From Haemonchus contortus (taxonomy: Eukaryota; Nematoda; Chromadorea; Rhabditida; Trichostrongylidae), in NCBI GenBank assembly GCA_000469685.2, contig LS997564.1:5190440-5254439 (forward strand): DNA of 64,000 bases, given 5' to 3'. Below the pieces are notes generated by a model. The model saw nothing but the letters and a program-made list of their open reading frames with translations. It searched no databases and was not told where the DNA came from. Shown here piece after piece: positions 40,848-53,163 of the stretch; the stretch's first letter is position 1, and each line of letters opens with the position of its first letter. The position numbers and the translations under genes are program-made.

Positions 40848-42278
40848 CTCATGAACTCCCTCCTTTCGTGGCGCCCACATCTGTACTCTTGACGCTTCGA
40901 TATTGAGCGACGAAGAGCTTCCGATCTGGAAGAAAACAAAGTCAATCGAAGGGCTGAGTATAACATCCTCAACTGTCGAGAGCCTTACGTTGAAGAAGCT
41001 TATAGCTCAAACTAAACTCCATCTTACTCACATAGCAAAGGTAGCCATGCCACCCGTAGACGTTTCCATATGAGCTGCTTCCGAATCGTCTAACGATCCT
41101 TCCGTCTCGCAAGGAGTGAGGGCGGCGGGCAGGAATTCGAGAAATCGTCCGGTTGGCAATGTGGGAGAAACGATATCTGAAAATGTAGGTTCGCTTGGTT
41201 TCAGTTGAGTTGGCGGCCAGTCATGACAAAACCCAGTGCACTTCTTCACTCTTTTAGGAGAATGGTTCGTATAAGCGTGAACTAAGCCAGAGAGGGCTCA
41301 CTGGGTTTTGCCAAGACTCGCCTCCAACCTATCCTCCCAAAAAGGAAAAGCCTGTGCAATTAAGTGTCCCAGCTGCTTCTGCATATCCTCCCGCACAAGT
41401 ACGTGAAATTTGGTAAAACCAGGTGGTTCCAAGTTCCTAGATTGGTGTGGAATACTTTGGAGTGTGAGCGGGCGGAATGAAGAAAGTAGCAGGAAAAGCA
41501 ATCAATTGTAAATCATGGTTTAGCCCAAGGTCCATGCTGGCTCTCCGACGCATAGCTCGCCCCATTCGTGTGGTGTTGTCTCCCGAACCAGCAAACCATG
41601 GTCGATTCGGAACGTAGAGAGTGATTTCCATCGTGGCGACAATTCTGCAAAGAAGATAAATGAGAAATCACCAAATCAAAGGGAAATACCGTGAGACTTT
41701 CAATGAGTAGGGTGCTGTTCATAGCACTCAAACTTACTTTTGATAGAAAACAACCCTCTGAATTGGCCCTTATCAAAATCGGCTGCTTGTATTAATTCGG
41801 GCTACTATCTGAAAAGAGCAAACTGAAATTCATCTATTATTCTAGTTTCAAATACTTTCAAAAACCACAGCAACGTTAACAAACGGTAAATAGCCACATC
41901 TTAATAAACCAGAACATTTTGCAATCACTCAAAACGACCACCGAAAAAATAAGTATTTAGCTTTTCCAGCTAGCATTAAACGATACCTATGCGATTCCAG
42001 ATAAAAGAAGAAACTCACATGAGTAATTTAAAAAATTAGGAAAAAGAAATTGTTTTTTTTTGGGACGTTCTAGAGACCGCACACCGATCCGCACCGCGCA
42101 TCTGTTTTCCCGCCTTTACGGACCACCCAGCTACCCCCTCCAGCCTTTGCCACGGTTATCAAAAGTTCGAAGTATGCGAAGCATAATAACTCACCAATCT
42201 ATTTTTGCCAATCTTCTTCGCTCTCATCCTCTCCATTCCACGACTCTCGCTTTTGTCGTGCACGAATACAGCAACCTT
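40848..42278 (-). CDS. Probable multi-exon gene of unknown function (internal part)
   Basis: A phase-consistent exon chain on the minus strand: 42195-42278 (84 nt, KVAVFVHDKSESRGMERMRA...), 41738-41757 (20 nt), 41456-41644 (189 nt, MEITLYVPNRPWFAGSGDNT...MRRRASMDLG), 41302-41333 (32 nt), 41032-41176 (145 nt, RFLEFLPAALTPCETEG...), 40848-40925 (78 nt, ISEALRRSISKRQEY...). Exits are phases 0,2,2,1,2,2, and each acceptor is AG after a pyrimidine-containing tract. Donors at 41737 (GTAAGT), 41031 (GTGAGT) and 42194 (GTGAGT) are strong; 41455 (GTATTC) is weak. No domain recognised; MRRRAS resembles a basophilic kinase site. The 32-nt exon could instead be 41302-41436, which would shift the frame of the last two exons. 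Neither end of the gene is located; the array at 39-40.3 kb may be its continuation. Confidence 0.5.
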
Positions 42279-43531
42279 CTATGAAAGATTTCCATTTAAT
42301 AAAAACTATGGAGAATAATGCAAAAGGCTTACTCTCCATTATTCCTAATTCACGTTGAAGAGACACTTCACGTCACTCAGAACTACCTTGGAATCACTGT
42401 CAACATAACTTCACCCAACCTCACCAAGGTGATAGGCAACAACAAAGCTCATTACAGACCACCGCCTATTTGCCCATATAACAGCAACATGTCAGCAGCA
42501 AATGCTTGATAACGAGTGATACCCGATCAGAACTTAGTGCTGTCGCGAATAAATCCCTCTCTACTACTAGTTTCTCCTTACGGAAAATCCTTCCTCTATT
42601 AGAAAGGTGAAACACTAGCGAAGAGTTACCGGTAGTAATTTATAACCTGTTATTCATCGATCAAAATCCCTCAGCCTTTGAAGTATTCAGTTTTTCAAGC
42701 AATCGCATAAAAAACCATGCCCTTTTGTCGAAATATTTCCTTGCAGCATTCTCGTTGTTATACTATTTACTTCTGTGGGAATCCTCATGATGACGAAAAG
42801 TAAATTAGGAGGTGATTGTGCGTTCGGTCAAACTTGAGTCGAAGCTACGATAAAACCAACTCGAACCTTTCCGAAGAACGCCTCATTTCATATGCATATT
42901 ATCAGAATTCCCAGGACTTCGCAGAAACTTACCGAACTGCAGCCTGATAGTGGCAGCGTTCAACCGTGAGCAAGCCCAAATGTACCCAAACAGCCAAGAA
43001 TTAGACAAATCACTTCTCCCTGAAATATTGTATTCATGCACAAGAAACAACCCACAAAACATTTAATCCTTCAGAAGGGAAGAGCTGACGCCTGCTATTT
43101 CAGTGCAATTCTAGCTATCCTAGACCAATGTTTATGTAACTGCATAAAAAGTAGTGAGTACAAACGCAAGGCCAAAAAAATCAATGAAACTCCTACTTAA
43201 TTCTCAGATAGTTCGCAGCTGGTTGAAGATGGGTTCACGCAGAGCTTGTACTAATAATCACACAAGCCATTTATCGAACAGCGTGAAATCAAAACACCAA
43301 AATATCAACGGCCAACAATAAAACCACACATTCCTTCAACAGCGGTCTGTTATTCATTCATGAAACTACAAATGTGTGCGGAAAGGAAAAGCAAAAATTT
43401 ACTTGAACTATTGATCGAAATGAATTTTCAACACGACTTATGTATACTCGGAAATATCGATACACATATGCATCTTCTAAAATACATATCATAGGTAGAG
43501 AAATTAAATAAACCGTAAATCAGGTATACTA
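42279..43531. other. Upstream flank of the unknown gene, AT-rich
   Basis: No exon recognised. The GC-richer block at 42,060-42,290 already belongs to the gene's first seen exon and its neighbourhood. Confidence 0.5.
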
Positions 43532-45111
43532 CAGTGCGCGTCAATTGCATATGCCACCCCCACATTTTCCTGTTATCGCGGTTCCTACCCACTTCTGTCA
43601 CATGTGACATACTGCACTACAGTGGACTGTGTCAGAGACTCACATATACGAGATATAAACCCGTTCAAAAAAACAGCTTCATATTTACAGTTCATTTTAA
43701 TAAATATGCCGCGTCAAAACTATATGCCATACTTCAACGCATAGTAAAAAAAACAGAAAAAAGCACAATAGGTAAAACATTAATACTTAGTTAGAACACC
43801 TACTTCACGAATAACTTCTAGAATTCTATTTGGCATACTGTCAACGAGATTTTGAATTACATTTTCTGGAATTGAGTTCCATGCACTTAGAATGGCTGCT
43901 CTCAGCGAAGAAACACTGTCATACTGGACCCCCCGGCAAAAACCCTGCGCACCAAGATACCCCAGAGATTCTCTATGGGGTTTAGGTCCAGGGAGCATGG
44001 AGGCCAATCCAGTACATCCACATGGTGATCCCCTAGCCACCCCAAAGTTGAACGCGAGACGTGTGCAGGAGCGTTGTCCTGTTGGAAAACGAGTCTTTTC
44101 CGCCTATGATCGTGGAGGTAAGGAAGCAAACTGCGCTGAAAAATATCTTGATGCTCTTGCGAATTCATGTGCGTGGAGATGAATTCCATATCCAGCGTTC
44201 CATAGGAAGAGAAGGCCGCCGATACCATAACAGTTCCTCCGCCTAATACACGTTTCGCAAAAATCCTAGGCTCCTTTCGTAGATCCCTCCAGTAATAAAC
44301 ATGCCCGTCAGGACCATCCAGATTGAATTTCTTTTCATCGAAAAAAATCACCTAAACCATGTAGGAGCCTAGCAATGCACTTTCTAAAATGAGTCAAAAC
44401 CCTCACCTTTCTCAAGTTTCTTGAAAAAATTTCTCTTGCAAACTCGAGTCGGGCTTCGCGATGGCTCCTGGTCAGACGAGGAGCTAGCTTCATCCTCTCC
44501 CTCCTCAAGAATATTTGACGACGAATAGCTCGCAATACAGTGGAAGTCGACACATTTAGTGAAAGTCGTGCACGGATCTGATTGGCACTCATGGTTGAAT
44601 TGGAAGCCAATCTAGCGATCAGTCTGTGATCGGCTCATGTCAATTTCAGTGGACGTCCTCCTCCGTGTGCTTGACCGTATGCCGCAGAGTTCTTCACGAA
44701 ACCGTCGATGCAGCGTCTGGATCAGCCGAGTTGTTCCGCGATGGCCTTGTTGCTATGGTCTGCTTGACGAAGCAATAGAATTTGGCTTTGTTCTGTTGAA
44801 GATAGACGACGACCCTTAGGCATGGTGGACTGCTTTGGACTGCGGATAGGACAGTTTTGGACAGAAGGCTATAGGGCTGCGTGGACTTAAGATATTTCGT
44901 AGCAATGTCGGCATGGCATAAGCAATTGACGCGGCTAATTTTCACTTGATCACCAAAAAAAGGGCGCTACCCCAGCGTTCAAATATGTTTAGGCTTTGTT
45001 GAGACTCTTGTTCACTCAGTAAGTGTTGGTCAACATTTCAGCTCGCAATGTTGCCTAACAACTCAGATAAAAGAAAAAACAGGGGATGGCATATGCAATT
45101 GACGCGCACTG
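43532..45111 (-). mobile_element. Tc1-like DNA transposon, complete but inactive (1580 bp)
   Basis: TIRs start CAGTGCGCGTCAATTGCATA and face each other at 43,532 and 45,111, each abutting TA, the Tc1/mariner target duplication. A further copy of the terminal motif, GGCATAAGCAATTGACGCGG, lies inside the right end at 44,914-44,933, as in IR/DR-type termini. Between them is a broken transposase on the minus strand. Confidence 0.95.
43780..44823 (-). pseudogene. Tc1-family transposase (DD34E), pseudogene
   Basis: It begins MPKGRRLSSTEQSQILLLRQ (N-terminal helix-turn-helix) at 44,823. The catalytic motifs are present: FFDEKKFNLDG (first Asp), QQDNAPAH (second Asp) and LDLNPIENLW (Glu), with 34 residues between the last two. 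Breaks: TGA at 44,722-44,724, TGA at 44,635-44,637 and a frameshift in the C run near 43,925-43,935. A 55-nt stretch between a GTGAGG donor and a TTTAG acceptor (about 44,350-44,405) separates two frames and is probably an intron. The C-terminus ends at a TAG at 43,780. Confidence 0.93.
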
Positions 45112-46694
45112 TACTGACTGTGAATAAAAGAGGTTGTAAAAAACAATATCAAATAAGAATGACAACTTTTCAGGTCTTAGTGAGTGATAAGCTATTCATT
45201 CTCGTACCTGTCTTAAAAAAACTACATCACAAGAGTATCCAAAACTATTTTCACGATGGAGGCTTTTCATGAGAAGCAACACTCCAACGGAATTTCGATC
45301 CGAAAAGGCGGCCCTGAAACAATGCACAACTCTTGAACAGCAATTGCGATCATGGATACTCTCCCTCCACAACATCACAAACTAGTGAACGCGAACAAGT
45401 GCGATCGCTAGGATCTGGAAGGCTCACCATTCACCAGGATAGGCTCTCTCCCTCACCAGGGAATACTCGCTTCTCAACAACGAACGACTTTCAGATGCCT
45501 CACGCAACGTCTTCGCCAGTGAACGATCAAACGTCAAGGCTACCTCAAAAGTATTCGAAATTATGCAAAAGAAAAAGCCAGTAAGCTTCGACACTCCCCT
45601 ACAGCGGCTGAAACTAGATTCGAATCTATGTATCAGGCGAATTTCTTCAAGCCAGAAATCACTACAAACCTGTTCGGCATTACCGTGAACAATCCACGCA
45701 ACATGAAAATATTCCGTATTCCGTATTCCTGGCCGAAAGCTCCTCTTCCTGCAAATTTACGTCTGAAATTACAAAAGTGGAAGTCGAGGAAACAATTCAC
45801 GATACATAAAGACTCAACCGAAGCCTACAGTTTCCAAACCTCAAACACGAGGAAAGATAAATTTTAGGCATTAGTGGAGAACAATAAAGAAGATGCCAAA
45901 AAGAGCATCCGATCGTTAAAAAATGAGAAGGAAATCAAATTTGAATAGCGTTTTAAAAACGATTTAAATGTGCCTACATGTTCATAAAAGTCAGCAGCTA
46001 AAAGCGACCATTTGTTTGCTCCAAGAAGAAGAATTGCACTAAACAGAGTTGGAAAACACATCATTCGCATGAACGAAGAAAACAGTTCCAAACAAAGGAG
46101 GAATATACTCTTATAGTTAATGAGATGAGAATAAATGAGAATATGCAAATAGCACTAATCTGTGGATGCATATAAAATGTGCTTCTCACGGACTCGCTAA
46201 CCAGGCTGTATTGTAAACGCAAGCGCTTTCAAAGAAGTCGATGTACACAAATATCGACAAATAATTGGAAGACTCACACTACCGACTCACAAAACCTCCA
46301 TCGAATCCAAATGGGAAGGTGGATTGACCTGGAAATAGAATAATCTAGTTCTTATATCAGAAGATAATCGCCACCTAGACTAAATTCTTGTTGAACAGCT
46401 TCCGGTTGCCAGTTAGCATTCAATTCTTTCTTTTCAGGAAAAAGCACAAACTTACAAAGTGGTCAGACTGACCTACCCATGAACTTATTGTTAGAGTACT
46501 AGTCTGTACAAAAAATCTGAGATAGAATCATGAAGAATAACTCGCGAAACTCCCTAGTATCTCTATGTCACAGATGAATGAAATTCCCCATAAAACAGTA
46601 CATCACAGGAGCTTTCACGCCTGAGCTAAATTTCTGAGCGAGAAAATCTAGCATGGTAACATTCGCGGAAAAGAATGAAGAAGAAGGAATAATC
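45112..46694. other. Intergenic with decayed coding-like patches
   Basis: Between 45,268 and 45,867 (+) several frames are open in turn, for example RSNTPTEFRSEKAALKQCTT and later ETRFESMYQANFFKPEITT. Protein-like composition broken by frame changes suggests an old mobile-element ORF, but no domain is recognised. Confidence 0.4.
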
Positions 46695-46750
46695 AGTTCC
46701 TCGATAGTTTTTGCTTCTGCCTCGAGGTTGGTAGGTGGAAACTTTATTCT

Positions 46751-46787
46751 GGCCGACGTTTCGACGGACTCGTCGTTTTCAAAGGCC
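46751..46787 (-). other. Hammerhead-like motif (left copy)
   Basis: Same sequence as 51,054-51,090, inverted, at the corresponding place in the truncated copy. Confidence 0.35.
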
Positions 46788-47022
46788 TGAAAGTGGTTCA
46801 AAGCTTTTTGATTGTACGCTACCCCACCAAGCGCCTCTTCCGCTCTAGCGTTTCTGACGTTGTATCAGGAATGCATAGAAAATGACCGAAATCCAAAAGA
46901 TAAGCTCACCTTACTTCCACCGCGAAGTGTAGCCACGCTACACAGTTAGTACATCAGTAGCGAATGATCTTAGTCTGCTGTCCTTATGCAATAACATTAT
47001 TGCGGATCAGCACGTTCGCGGA

Positions 47023-48342
47023 TTATGGAACAAACTCGCAGTGTTGCATAAATGGCAAGAGATCATTTGTGATAGTCACACACTCCTTCCGGTTGTTCAT
47101 ATCTGGATTTCTAGCTAGAATCCAGAACGCTTCCAACGCTTTCCTCGACGATATTTCCGTTTCACGAGCCAATATCGTACATTTGATGTTAAAGTCATTT
47201 CCACCATGCTGCTCCACTCTGTGCTTCCCTAGCGGAGTTGACACATTACTGCGCCGTTTACCAGCAAGATGCTCTTTGATTCGTACTGATAAAACTCTTC
47301 CGGTTTCCCCTATGTAGCTTGAATTACATGCCTCACATTGAATCTGATAAATTACGCCTACAGAAGCGCAATCTCCATCTTTCCCGTGTGGACATGTAAC
47401 GCAACCCTCTGTCAAGCACTGCTTGTCGTAGAGTCTGTTCCTCACAAGTTGGCGTTTGATGTTATTAGGCGGAATGTTGACTAGAATAACATCATCGCTC
47501 AATTGTGCCCGAACAATACACCGTTGTATTGCAGCAGATACCTTGTCAGAGATGAATGGTAAACACAGAGGAAGTTTGTCTTGGCGCGAAGTGTTTCTCC
47601 TGTCAACGTGGGATCTTCCAGCGTTACCATGTGGTATCGTATAGCCATTCGACCGAGCTATGGCTGAAGCTAATCGTCTTGATTCTTCGCGTTCGGTCAC
47701 ACCACTGCACATGCGCGTAGCTGTCCTGTACATATTCCTGATAACAGCGCGTTTGACAGCAGACGGATGCGCAGATGTAGCGTGAATCAAGATGTTTTTC
47801 GAGCATCTTTTCCGGTACCACTTGACGTGTACGATCCCGCTAGACACTTTGATTTGAGTGTTTAGGTAGGGGAGCCAACCATCTTTTGGTATCTCTCGTG
47901 TGAGCCTGATGTACTGTGACTGCTCATTCATTATACGGAAACACTCGTCCATTTCGGACTGTGTTGAAGTTACAATGAAGCAGTCATCTATATACCTACA
48001 GTACATCAACGGTGAGCGTGCCAGTACTGGTTCTTCAATTCTGCTCATGAAGCAGATCGCCAGTACCGGAGCTAATCGTTGACCCATGGCCAAACCTCTG
48101 ATTTGTGAATAGTAAGAACCTGACCACTTGAAGATGTTGCAACCAAGGCATTCCTTAATGAGAGTCATAATACGCGCTTTACCGAGCCCAAAAGTCTCAA
48201 TATTCCTACCATGCCTATCCAACATTTCAGATAGCGCCTGTAGGGCTTGTTCATTTTGGACGTTGGTGTAAAGCGAGGTGACGTCAAATGACTCTATTAC
48301 GCAACTTGAACCGAGGCGCAAGTTCCGCAGTTGTTCAAGGAA
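47023..48342 (-). pseudogene. Penelope-like ORF, 5'-truncated copy
   Basis: It encodes the C-terminal ~440 residues, from FLEQLRNLRL, just ahead of RT motif A, to the ...MQHCEFVP terminus. RT motifs DVTSLYTNV, GLAMGQRLAPV and RYIDDCF and the GIY-YIG nuclease are intact. It differs from the right copy by one visible residue (SVGVIYQ for SVGVVYQ). The N-terminal third and any promoter are missing, so it cannot act alone. The junction with the other copy is an A/T run at 48,341-48,350. Confidence 0.93.
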
Positions 48343-48369
48343 AAAAATAATCACCCTACGGTCTTAAGA

Positions 48370-50818
48370 ATGAATCGCTGTATTCTAGGCCAAGTGATTA
48401 AAGAAAAACGGTGTTTATTGTACTCGACATTATTGAAATGTAAATCAAAAGAAATGGCATGCCGACGTCTCCTTCCGGAACGAACTTGGAGAAGGATTGA
48501 GGGTGGGTCAAAGCAGATTTGTAGCTCTATCCGATCTAGGGCTAAATCTGCTCTTTGTGCGAAATATGACCGACTATTGGGTTCGTATCGTGAGAATGCT
48601 CGAAATATCAAAAGCAGCTCACCTATAGAACACCGCCTCACTGACGAACACGCTCGCAATGAACGTGAAATGGCAAGAGTTACTGTTTTGGGTGATACAC
48701 AACTTTCGTCCAACGCACTTGACTTTCTCAGTCTCGGGCCATCGTTTTCACCAGCGCAAAATATAAATGCTGCTACGTTCCGTAAAGTTGTGGGGAACCT
48801 ATATAGGCTACGAGATCTACTGCGTTGCAACGATCGTCGTGAACGTAACCTGCACCCTACCGCGAATCAGAGATCTCTCCCAACTGCACCGTTTCCGCGT
48901 ATGTTTTATAAAGAACCTGACCCTGTGCCAAATGTAGATGTCAAAGTGCGAATGCTGTCAGCTGGTGTACTTAATGTGTTAAACCAACATAGGCGGCATC
49001 AGAAGAGCAATTTGACATTCCAGCAACGGCAAGGGTTTAGAGAAATACGCGAGCTAAGATCAAACGGCACAATAAGAATCTCTGTGAGCGATAAGGGAGG
49101 AGAATTTGTCGTTATGCCACAGTCCTTGGATCGTGCCATAACAGAAATTCACCTGCGGGATACAACCACGTACCGTCGTGCAACAGCTGAGGAATTTTCA
49201 TCACAATGCAAGCGTCTCAACCATATCTGGATGAAAGAAGGCAAATCTGCAGGTCTTGATGAGAAATTCCTCTGTAGACTCAGGCTCGATTCTCCAAGTT
49301 GTCCTGTATTTTACAGCTTGGTGAAAACTCACAAACTTGCACCTGACGAGTTACTGTCAACGTCCGCGGACACTTTCAAAATAAGACCTATTATAAGTTG
49401 CGTAGGTGGGCCAACCGATAGAATTTCATGGTTTTTTAAACTGTATTGTGAGTCAATTGTTGACCAAGGTCCCCTCACACCTGTCCAATACGAACCAATT
49501 CCTTGAACAACTGCGGAACTTGCGCCTCGGTTCAAGTTGCGTAATAGAGTCATTTGACGTCACCTCGCTTTACACCAACGTCCAAAATGAACAAGCCCTA
49601 CAGGCGCTATCTGAAATGTTGGATAGGCATGGTAGGAATATTGAGACTTTTGGGCTCGGTAAAGCGCGTATTATGACTCTCATTAAGGAATGCCTTGGTT
49701 GCAACATCTTCAAGTGGTCAGGTTCTTACTATTCACAAATCAGAGGTTTGGCCATGGGTCAACGATTAGCTCCGGTACTGGCGATCTGCTTCATGAGCAG
49801 AATTGAAGAACCAGTACTGGCACGCTCACCGTTGATGTACTGTAGGTATATAGATGACTGCTTCATTGTAACTTCAACACAGTCCGAAATGGACGAGTGT
49901 TTCCGTATAATGAATGAGCAGTCACAGTACATCAGGCTCACACGAGAGATACCAAAAGATGGTTGGCTCCCCTACCTAAACACTCAAATCAAAGTGTCTA
50001 GCGGGATCGTACACGTCAAGTGGTACCGGAAAAGATGCTCGAAAAACATCTTGATTCACGCTACATCTGCGCATCCGTCTGCTGTCAAACGCGCTGTTAT
50101 CAGGAATATGTACAGGACAGCTACGCGCATGTGCAGTGGTGTGACCGAACGCGAAGAATCAAGACGATTAGCTTCAGCCATAGCTCGGTCGAATGGCTAT
50201 ACGATACCACATGGTAACGCTGGAAGATCCCACGTTGACAGGAGAAACACTTCGCGCCAAGACAAACTTCCTCTGTGTTTACCATTCATCTCTGACAAGG
50301 TATCTGCTGCAATACAACGGTGTATTGTTCGGGCACAATTGAGCGATGATGTTATTCTAGTCAACATTCCGCCTAATAACATCAAACGCCAACTTGTGAG
50401 GAACAGACTCTACGACAAGCAGTGCTTGACAGAGGGTTGCGTTACATGTCCACACGGGAAAGATGGAGATTGCGCTTCTGTAGGCGTAGTTTATCAGATT
50501 CAATGTGAGGCATGTAATTCAAGCTACATAGGGGAAACCGGAAGAGTTTTATCAGTACGAATCAAAGAGCATCTTGCTGGTAAACGGCGCAGTAATGTGT
50601 CAACTCCGCTAGGGAAGCACAGAGTGGAGCAGCATGGTGGAAATGACTTTAACATCAAATGTACGATATTGGCTCGTGAAACGGAAATATCGTCGAGGAA
50701 AGCGTTGGAAGCGTTCTGGATTCTAGCTAGAAATCCAGATATGAACAACCGGAAGGAGTGTGTGACTATCACAAATGATCTCTTGCCATTTATGCAACAC
50801 TGCGAGTTTGTTCCATAA
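48370..50818 (+). pseudogene. Penelope-like polyprotein (reverse transcriptase plus GIY-YIG), one frameshift
   Basis: Two frames join into one ORF of roughly 815 codons: 48,370 (ATG) to about 49,437, then to 50,818. Order: basic N-terminus; RPIISCVGGPTDR (about 49,385); motif A DVTSLYTNV (49,556-49,582); motif B GLAMGQRLAPV (about 49,745); motif C YIDD (about 49,847); a Cys-rich linker CLTEGCVTCPHG; GIY-YIG motifs VYQIQCEACNSSYIGETGR (about 50,488-50,545) with downstream R and EH. The break is an extra T in the run at 49,432-49,437. A single homopolymer indel could be real or a sequencing error. The start is uncertain because the frame is open upstream to the junction. Confidence 0.93.
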
Positions 50819-51053
50819 TCCGCGAACGTGCTGATCCGCAATAATGTTATTGCATAAGGACAGCAGACTAAGATCATTCGCTACTGATGTACTAACTGTG
50901 TAGCGTGGCTACACTTCGCGGTGGAAGTAAGGTGAGCTTATCTTTTGGATTTCGGTCATTTTCTATGCATTCCTGATACAACGTCAGAAACGCTAGAGCG
51001 GAAGAGGCGCTTGGTGGGGTAGCGTACAATCAAAAAGCTTTGAACCACTTTCA

Positions 51054-51090
51054 GGCCTTTGAAAACGACGAGTCCGTCGAAACGTCGGCC
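51054..51090 (+). other. Hammerhead-like motif in the Penelope-like 3' region (right copy)
   Basis: GGCC at both ends can pair. Between them are TTTGAAAA, a perfect CGAC..GTCG hairpin, then GAAAC directly followed by GTC. The layout (closing stem, CUGANGA-like box, stem II, GAAA, GUC site) resembles the minimal type I hammerheads described in Penelope-like elements. The box reads UUGAAAA rather than CUGANGA, so cleavage activity is doubtful. Confidence 0.35.
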
Positions 51091-51201
51091 AGAATAAAGT
51101 TTCCACCTACCAACCTCGAGGCAGAAGCAAAAACTAACGATTTTAAGAACAGACATGCCGAGGTTCAAAGATGAGAGAACATGGAATTTAGTTCCTCGAT
51201 A

Positions 51202-53163
51202 CTTTTTCTTTTCTTTTATTAAGAATCACTGCGCTGTCAGGAGAGCACGATTTCCAACCGGCTGCAAAGACTTCTCGTCGGGCTCCTGCCTCGATCAAAT
51301 CAGTACACGATAGGATTTCATTGAGCTTATACATCAGCCCTTCAAAAATGAACCATGGTAATAATTAGCACTTGCTATGAACCAATGATAAATGAACATT
51401 AGGTAACCTCGAACTCGAAAGTGACAGTGATCTGCCAAGTCGAAGACAACTTCTTCACATCATCGAAGCCTCTCACAGCTCTGGTAGAGGTGGATCCTTG
51501 TATGAGCTATTATTAGCACGTCTGGTCAGCAAAACAGCTTCATGAGTCAGTATGTTGTTTGTACTGCGAGCTTCAGCTGTACAAATGATTTCGTGGGTCA
51601 CATTCCCAAAGAACTTATAGACAACAAATTTAACGCCTTTTCATAAAAAAGTTTACTGTCAAAATAAATAGAACCACAGCGTACCAGGTCCATTTATAGC
51701 GCGAACTTGAGTCGTGGACGTCTTCGAAATGAGGCTCCTTCTAGCCGTTTTGTTCTGCCTCACCTCACCATCGAGAGCATGTTCTACAAACATAAGTTGT
51801 AATTATGTAAAACGATTCATTTTAAGTATTGCTTTAGTTCTGTCATAGCGATGAAATTGATGATTTGTGGGCATCGCGTCGTTTTAGGATTCAATTTCCA
51901 GCAATCACTAGTGCAACGCTTTGCTGTTTACTCCTTGTTTACATTTTGTCCTGCCGTGGCAGTGACTTCAAGAGCTACGGTACAAATTCATCTTTCGTAA
52001 GGCGAAGTTGCAGCACATAGAAAAAACAAAAAAGTGAAAATCATCATTAGCATTACTATTTGCATTTGAAGTACGCATTATAGTAGTGTAACGATGCAGA
52101 ACGCCTGACTTAGTGATTTCCACAATTTGAGCTCGGCATTGTTGGCTAAGAGCTAAGTAGTCCTCATCAAATATTAACCAAACCTCTCGGAAATACCGCT
52201 AAACTCATGTTAAATTGAACCGGATAACTCGTCTAGATTACTTGGCTTCATGCAAAGTGTACTGTTAGCAGAGTTTTTTGTTCATACAATATTTGTGCTC
52301 AAATATCTTATCATGAAAAGCTTTTGCTTCTGGTTGGACTTTTATCAAGCTCTAAACCATGTAAAAACGAAGTTCAGGCTGGTCTAATGGCAATAACCTT
52401 TCAACGGTTTCCAGATCTTTCCACAAATGCGGAAGGGTTCAAAGTAACTATTGTGAATAACAAGAAAGAATTCTTCGAATGGATCTAAGCGTTTGAAAGA
52501 AAAAAACATGGAAAAATCTTACCGATGGTGCAGCAGACGGTTGCCTTTGTGCCACATCAACGGATCGACCATGGCTGTACATAATGATTTATCAACAGAT
52601 GTTTTCAAGCTGTAGCTTCTGACTTGACTGAAGAGAGATTTGGAAAGTAACCAGTACAATAATTAGGTAATTGCGCAGTTAAGAAATCAATATTCGCCAA
52701 CCCTTTATGAAGAGAACTTTGAAGGAAACTCTGAAGAATCAACGGCGTGGGATTCGCCTTTCCAATCGATTTCGTAGTATGTTCGAGACGGACAGGGCGT
52801 CTACCCATGTTCTTACTTATTCACATCACATCAGATTAATACTTTAACTTGTTTACTTCTGTCAGCCACAACAACTATTACCCTTCAACAGTTTCGGTCC
52901 TATCATAGTTCATTCGGAAGCCTGCGTCAAGCGGCATGGCCTCCACTCCTTTCGCTTACTGTGGACGTTTCCCAAGACGTAATTAGTAGGGAGCTTATCA
53001 TTTCGAAAATAAGTCCCAATCCCTCCTGCGGAGGGTATGCATCTTTCCATTCCAGATTTCCGTGGTTACTACACATCCAGGGAGACATTCCTTTTTCCCT
53101 AAATTCCAGAAAAATAATTCGTGTGAAGATGCATCACAGCGTGCGCGCCGGACGCCGGTAGGG
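51202..53163. other. Intergenic, nothing recognised
   Basis: AT-rich with short frames only. No RNA gene, domain or clear repeat. Confidence 0.5.

Larger units (their letters stand above)
46707..51189. mobile_element. Penelope-like retroelement: head-to-head truncated plus near-full-length copies
   Basis: One insertion flanked by the 12-bp direct repeat AGTTCCTCGATA (46,695-46,706 and 51,190-51,201). The left part, 46,707-48,342 (-), is a 5'-truncated copy; the right part, 48,343-51,189 (+), is a longer copy. The left part is the reverse complement of about 49,499-51,136 and appears nearly identical. Compound insertions with a partial copy joined to a fuller one are characteristic of Penelope-like elements. 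The right end carries about 53 nt not present on the left. Confidence 0.93.

Noticed and set aside
48351..48830. 159-codon minus-strand frame opposite the Penelope-like N-terminus
   Set aside because: Shadow of the sense polyprotein, which has recognisable motifs.
47456..50877. Antisense open frames inside the Penelope-like arms, including a 117-codon one present in both arms
   Set aside because: They mirror a conserved sense ORF and are duplicated only because the arms are.
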